Made by a program: the position numbers and the translations under genes. From NCBI GenBank assembly GCA_020848275.1, contig JADLAK010000073.1, positions 1 through 64,000 on the forward strand: DNA of 64,000 nt, in the 5' to 3' direction. Below, piece after piece: positions 60,349 to 64,000 of the stretch (the stretch's first letter is position 1; the number at the start of each line of letters is the position of its first letter). Source of the stretch: Planctomycetota bacterium. Its GTDB lineage: Bacteria; Planctomycetota; UBA8742; UBA2392. The notes below the pieces were generated by a model, which worked only from the letters and a program-made list of their open reading frames with translations, was not told where the DNA came from and did no database searches.

Positions 60349-62961
60349 TTAGTTGCTGCCGCTGGCGCCGGCGACGGCGGTTTCCTTCTTGGACTCCGCC
60401 GGCTTTTCGGATTGCTCAAACGCGAGGCTGGTCTTGTCGTCCTTCTTGACGACCTTGACCGTCACCAGCACGTTATGCTTGAGCTGGCCCTTGAGCAGTT
60501 CCTCGGACAGCGGGTTCTCGACGTACTTCTCGATCGCACGGCGCAACGGACGGGCGCCGAACTCGAGGTTCTCGCAGTCCTTGCTGTCGAGCACCCAGTT
60601 TTTGACCTCAAGCGGGATATTGATCTCGATGCCGTGCTGGGCCAGGCGTTTGCGCACGCCGGTAATCTCGATGTCGAAGATCTTGTACAGGTCTTCGCGC
60701 GTCAACGGCTTGAACACGATGATGTCGTCCAGGCGGTTGAGGAATTCCGGCTTGAAGTGGCGCTCGATCTCGTGCATCAGAGCTTCCTTCATCTGGTCAA
60801 ACTGGCGCTCCTTGGTGCGCTGCACAAAGGTGAGGCCCGTCTGGTTCTTGATGATGTTGGCGCCGATGTTCGAGGTCAAAATCAGGATCACGTTCTTGAA
60901 ATCGACCACGCGGCCGAAGCTGTCCGTCAACTTGCCTTCTTCCATCACTTGCAAAAGCATGTTGTAGACGTCCGGGTGCGCTTTTTCGATTTCGTCCATG
61001 AGCACGACGGCGTAGGGGCGGCGGCGGATTTTCTCGGTCAGTTGACCGCCTTCCTCATAACCGACGTAGCCCGGGGGCGCGCCGACCAGTCGCGAGACGT
61101 TGAACTTCTCCATGTACTCGGACATGTCGATGCCGATCAGCGCATCGTCGGTGCCGAACATGAACTGGGCCAGCGCCTTGCACAGCAGCGTTTTGCCGAC
61201 GCCGGTCGGGCCGACGAACAGGAAGCAGCCGATCGGGCGGCGCGGGTCTTTGAGGCCCGCCCTCGAGCGGCGAACCGCACGCGCGATTTGCGCAATCGCT
61301 TCTTCCTGGCTGATGACGCGCTTGTGCAGCTCGGCTTCCATCTGCATCAAGCGTTCCGATTCCTTCTGGTCGATGCGCGTGAGCGGGATGCCGGTCATCT
61401 TGCTGACGGTTTCGCAGATCACATCCTCATCAACTGTCCCGGAGATCACGTTGGCCTGCTCGCGCCACTCGCGCTGCTGGCGTTCCTTCTCCTTGCGCAA
61501 CTGCATAGCCTTGTCGCGCAACTGCGCGGCCTTTTCGTATTCCTGGTTGCTGATGGCCTCGTCCTTCTCGGCCTCCAGGCGATCGATCTCTTTCGAGATG
61601 TCGGTCAAATCCGGCGGCTTGGCCATGCTGCGCAGGCGGATGCGTGCACCCGCTTCGTCGAGCACGTCAATGGCTTTGTCCGGCAGGAAGCGGCTGGGAA
61701 TGTAGCGCGACGAAAGCTCGACGCACTGCTTGAGTGCTTCTTCGGTGTAACGCACGCGGTGGTGCGCTTCGTAGCGGCTCTTGAGACCCTTGAGGATCGC
61801 CAGCGCGTCTTCGGGCGACGGCGGCTCCACCATCACCTGCTGGAACCTGCGTTCGAGCGCGCCGTCCTTTTCGATGTAGCGGCGATACTCATCAAGCGTG
61901 GTCGCGCCGATGACCTGGACCTCGCCGCGCGATAGCGCGGGTTTAAGCACGTTGCTGGCGTCAATGGCGCCTTCCGCGCCGCCGGCGCCGACCAGCGTGT
62001 GCAGTTCGTCGATGAACAAGATGACGTTGCGCGCGCGGCGCACTTCGGTCATCACGGCCTTGATGCGTTCCTCGAACTGGCCGCGGTACTTGGTGCCCGC
62101 GACCATCATCGCGAGGTCGAGCACCACGATGCGGCGGTCACGCAGCAGCTCCGGGACAATCCCATTGACGACTTCCTGCGCGAGGCCTTCGACAATCGCG
62201 GTCTTGCCCACGCCCGCTTCGCCGATCAGCACCGGGTTGTTCTTGGTGCGGCGGCACAGAACCTGGACCACGCGTTCGATTTCGTTCTTGCGACCGATCA
62301 CCGGGTCGAGCTGGCCTTCGCGTGCGAGCTCGGTGAGGTCGCGGCCAAAGGCATCGAGCGCCGGGGTCTTGGATTTTTCGTTGCCCGCGGCTCCGCCCTG
62401 GCCGGCTTGGCCCAGGTTGCTGGTGTCGCGTTGCGTGCGCGGACGACGTTCACTTTCGTTGCTGGGGCCGCTCGCCGGGCCGCCTTGGCCCGGGGGCTGC
62501 GCGCCGCCCTTGCCGCCTTGCTCGGGGCTGAGCAGTTCAAGCACTTCTTCGCGTACTTCATCAAGGCGCACGCCGAGGTTCATCAGGACCTGCGCGGCGA
62601 TGCCTTCGTTTTCACGCAGCAGTCCGAGCAACAGGTGCTCGGTGCCGACGTGTTCGTGATTGAGGGATGCGGCTTCTTCCTTGGCGAGGTCGATCACGCG
62701 CTTGGCGCGTGGCGTGAACGGCAGCTTGCTGGGCGCGGTCATAACCTGCGGCCCCTGCTGCACGAGCTTTTCGATCTCGAGGCGGATCTTGCGCAGGTCG
62801 ACGTCCATGTTGCGAAGGACTGTCGCGGCGACGCCGGAACCCTCGAGGATCAGGCCAAGCAGGATGTGCTCGGTGCCGATGTACTCGTGGTTGAACTTCT
62901 GCGCCTCTTGACGAGCCAGGCCCAGGACTTTACGAGCGCGCTCAGTGAATTGTTCGAACAT
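60349..62961 (-). CDS. clpC: ATP-dependent Clp protease ATPase subunit ClpC
   Basis: The 870-aa HSP100 unfoldase feeds substrates to ClpP. It has two Clp-N repeats (residues 1-150, ARKVLGLARQEAQKFNHEYIGTEHILLGLI and the paired KRVIDLAKEEAASLNHEHVGTEHLLLGLL), a Gly/Pro-rich linker (about 150-200), AAA1 (GEAGVGKTAIVEGLA, DELHTLVGAGGAEGAIDASN), a UVR-like helical middle (AISNQEYEKAAQLRDKAMQL), AAA2 (GPTGVGKTLLCKALAQ) and the C-terminal D2-small domain. The tail is slightly extended (KPAESKKETAVAGASGSN). No mcsA/mcsB/ctsR is adjacent. The genome also has a ClpP-like gene at 19992. Confidence 0.97.
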   Translation of the reverse strand: MFEQFTERARKVLGLARQEAQKFNHEYIGTEHILLGLILEGSGVAATVLRNMDVDLRKIRLEIEKLVQQGPQVMTAPSKLPFTPRAKRVIDLAKEEAASLNHEHVGTEHLLLGLLRENEGIAAQVLMNLGVRLDEVREEVLELLSPEQGGKGGAQPPGQGGPASGPSNESERRPRTQRDTSNLGQAGQGGAAGNEKSKTPALDAFGRDLTELAREGQLDPVIGRKNEIERVVQVLCRRTKNNPVLIGEAGVGKTAIVEGLAQEVVNGIVPELLRDRRIVVLDLAMMVAGTKYRGQFEERIKAVMTEVRRARNVILFIDELHTLVGAGGAEGAIDASNVLKPALSRGEVQVIGATTLDEYRRYIEKDGALERRFQQVMVEPPSPEDALAILKGLKSRYEAHHRVRYTEEALKQCVELSSRYIPSRFLPDKAIDVLDEAGARIRLRSMAKPPDLTDISKEIDRLEAEKDEAISNQEYEKAAQLRDKAMQLRKEKERQQREWREQANVISGTVDEDVICETVSKMTGIPLTRIDQKESERLMQMEAELHKRVISQEEAIAQIARAVRRSRAGLKDPRRPIGCFLFVGPTGVGKTLLCKALAQFMFGTDDALIGIDMSEYMEKFNVSRLVGAPPGYVGYEEGGQLTEKIRRRPYAVVLMDEIEKAHPDVYNMLLQVMEEGKLTDSFGRVVDFKNVILILTSNIGANIIKNQTGLTFVQRTKERQFDQMKEALMHEIERHFKPEFLNRLDDIIVFKPLTREDLYKIFDIEITGVRKRLAQHGIEINIPLEVKNWVLDSKDCENLEFGARPLRRAIEKYVENPLSEELLKGQLKHNVLVTVKVVKKDDKTSLAFEQSEKPAESKKETAVAGASGSN

Positions 62962-63375
62962 GGTGACCTCGCTGCGAGTGTTGGGAATGCCCCGTCAACC
63001 CGCTTCTTACCACTAGTTTACGCCTGTGCGCACGCTACCGCGATGGCATTCAGGCGTCAATGAGAACGCAAATCAACGGGCTTTCATTGCACAAATTCCT
63101 TCCGCAATCTTTCCGCAAGCTGCGTCTTAACCAAGCGGAGATGGTGCAAAGTCCGTGCCGAGAGGGCCCGGAAGCGAGCTCGCTCGGAGTTGCGTTGAGA
63201 GCGCAAGCCATGAAGGCAGGGTCGCTGCGGCGCGGCTGCTGCTTTGGCATGGGCGCCGCGTAACGCGGGCCTCCGGGTCCGTCTGTGTCGCCGAGAAATA
63301 CTCACGGTCGGGACGACCGTGTTACTCCGCGCTCAACGCCTTGACTTCCCGGCGCGGGCGTTGCATCACACCAGC
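62962..63375. other. Intergenic region upstream of clpC, no gene recognised
   Basis: This 414-bp stretch holds the promoters of the divergent clpC and DUF6941-like genes. A CACGGTCG-GGA-CGACCGTG palindrome lies at 63303-63321. I saw no CIRCE or CtsR-type operator and no RNA gene. Confidence 0.55.
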
Positions 63376-63801
63376 ATGTCTACGAACCCCAAAGTTAAAG
63401 CCTTCTTGATCTGCGACCAGGTCATTCGTTCGACTGACGGCAAGTATTCGATTATTGGCATTTTTCGCCGAATCCATGCACCGAGTTTCCCGGTGTTCCA
63501 TGCCCGATTTGGCCTGTACATGATGCTGGGCGAACTGTCCGGCAAGTACGACTTCATCCTCCAGTTTGTAGACCCGCAAGACGGCTCGGTGCTCGGGCGC
63601 GCCGAGCTCAAGGGCGTCGACCACCGCAACGCGCTGGAGGATTTCGAGTCCGGGATCAACCTGCCCGGGCTACAATTCATGCGGCCGGGCACATTCGAGG
63701 TGCACCTGATCAGCAATGGTGACCTGTTGCACGTTGACACGCTGCAGGCCGTAGCGATGGACGTCAACCAGGGGCCCGCGACGCCGCCCGCTGAATCCTG
63801 A
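63376..63801 (+). CDS. DUF6941-like protein
   Basis: The 141-aa protein begins MSTNPKVKAFLICDQVIRSTDGKYSIIGIFRRIHAPSFPVFHARF, a pattern of small beta-rich proteins I know as DUF6941 (CDxV..DxxGKxSIIGvFd). The rest has GLYMMLGELSGKYDFILQFVD and GTFEVHLISNGDLLHVDTL. It is probably a cytosolic beta-sandwich with unknown function. The ATG at 63376 is chosen because the family starts there; a longer frame from 63244 reads through low-quality coding sequence. Confidence 0.75.
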   Translation: MSTNPKVKAFLICDQVIRSTDGKYSIIGIFRRIHAPSFPVFHARFGLYMMLGELSGKYDFILQFVDPQDGSVLGRAELKGVDHRNALEDFESGINLPGLQFMRPGTFEVHLISNGDLLHVDTLQAVAMDVNQGPATPPAES

Positions 63802-63907
63802 CGCGTTGTTGCCAACACCCACCGTTGAAACTGAACTTCGCCGGCGTATTATCCACCCCTCCGCGGGCTGGGGCAGGCCTGCATGCACTCCTAGGGAGCA
63901 ACTGAAG

Positions 63908-64000
63908 ATGAGCACGGCAACAGAGTCACCCCCGGCCGCAAATTCCAAGACCGAGGTCGTCAACGATTTCAGCTTCCACGTGGCCACGGCTAACGGTTCG
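63908..64000 (+). CDS. korA: 2-oxoacid:ferredoxin oxidoreductase alpha subunit (KorA-like), partial
   Basis: Only 31 residues are in the window: MSTATESPPAANSKTEVVNDFSFHVATANGS. VNDFSFHVATANGS matches the start of KorA subunits (VNDFsi.vAtvNGsGSqsaN). The ATG at 63908 has GGGAG about 10 nt upstream. The enzyme would oxidise 2-oxoglutarate with ferredoxin. The gene continues beyond the right end. Confidence 0.7.
   Translation, partial: MSTATESPPAANSKTEVVNDFSFHVATANGS

Overview
This 64 kb, GC-rich window is bacterial chromosome with dense housekeeping content: isoprenoid, fatty-acid, menaquinone, lipoprotein, cell-wall, ribosomal, tRNA-modification and proteostasis genes, plus many secreted proteins and lipoproteins. 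The best guess at lineage is Planctomycetota or a close relative. The clearest clue is a 268-aa protein at 45606-46412 that starts MRDDLDRVIINKP and has a PLRRWLDAQVGR motif, a multicopy unknown family I associate with planctomycetes. Two perfect sigma-54 promoter cores, many secreted lipoproteins and abundant palindromic repeats fit but do not prove this. I saw no tRNA, rRNA, CRISPR array, prophage or standard transposase.

Layout. 0-8.4 kb: ispG, a PcRGLX/YetA-like lipoprotein, a membrane protein with repeated helices, and a TPM-domain/Tim44-domain pair. 8.5-18.5 kb: aminotransferase, KamA-like radical SAM enzyme, pyruvate phosphate dikinase, a DUF3160 protein and a halogenase-like flavoprotein. 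18.6-33 kb: lgt, a ClpP-like protease, lipoproteins, rplM-rpsI, an AstE-like peptidase, accA, ubiE/menG and comEC. 32.5-40.9 kb: ECF sigma factor, FecR-like anti-sigma protein, large S8 protease, pilin-like surface protein and a double-PAS protein whose second PAS looks like a LOV domain without its cysteine. 40.9-47.5 kb: glmM, tsaB, aldehyde dehydrogenase, an inserted DUF4258/DUF2283 pair, the MRDD-family gene and a split Ada repair operon. 47.5-55.5 kb: pseudopilin, Rieske oxygenase, a GxxExxY remnant, enoyl-CoA hydratase, an XRE-TPR regulator divergent from two secreted LRR-like paralogs plus the stump of a third, and DUF2277. 55.7-60.2 kb: an expanded and partly decayed ArsR/SRPBCC/DoxX/DUF1428 cluster on the minus strand. 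60.3-64 kb: clpC, a DUF6941-like gene and the 5' end of a probable korA.

The most unusual feature is a dense set of palindromic repeats built from short words. They sit in most intergenic gaps, abut gene 3' ends so closely that they supply C-terminal residues or stop codons, and occur in frame inside genes. A 24-bp copy in ispG is an exact reverse complement of one 57 kb away. A related copy inside another gene is translated in the same frame (GTRGSVS and GTPGSVS). One repeat family also forms the terminal inverted repeats around a truncated GxxExxY nuclease-like gene, and a repeat-only copy lies elsewhere. A second striking locus is a toxin-antitoxin-like gene pair placed exactly between two copies of the 3' end of an aldehyde dehydrogenase gene, which suggests targeted insertion.
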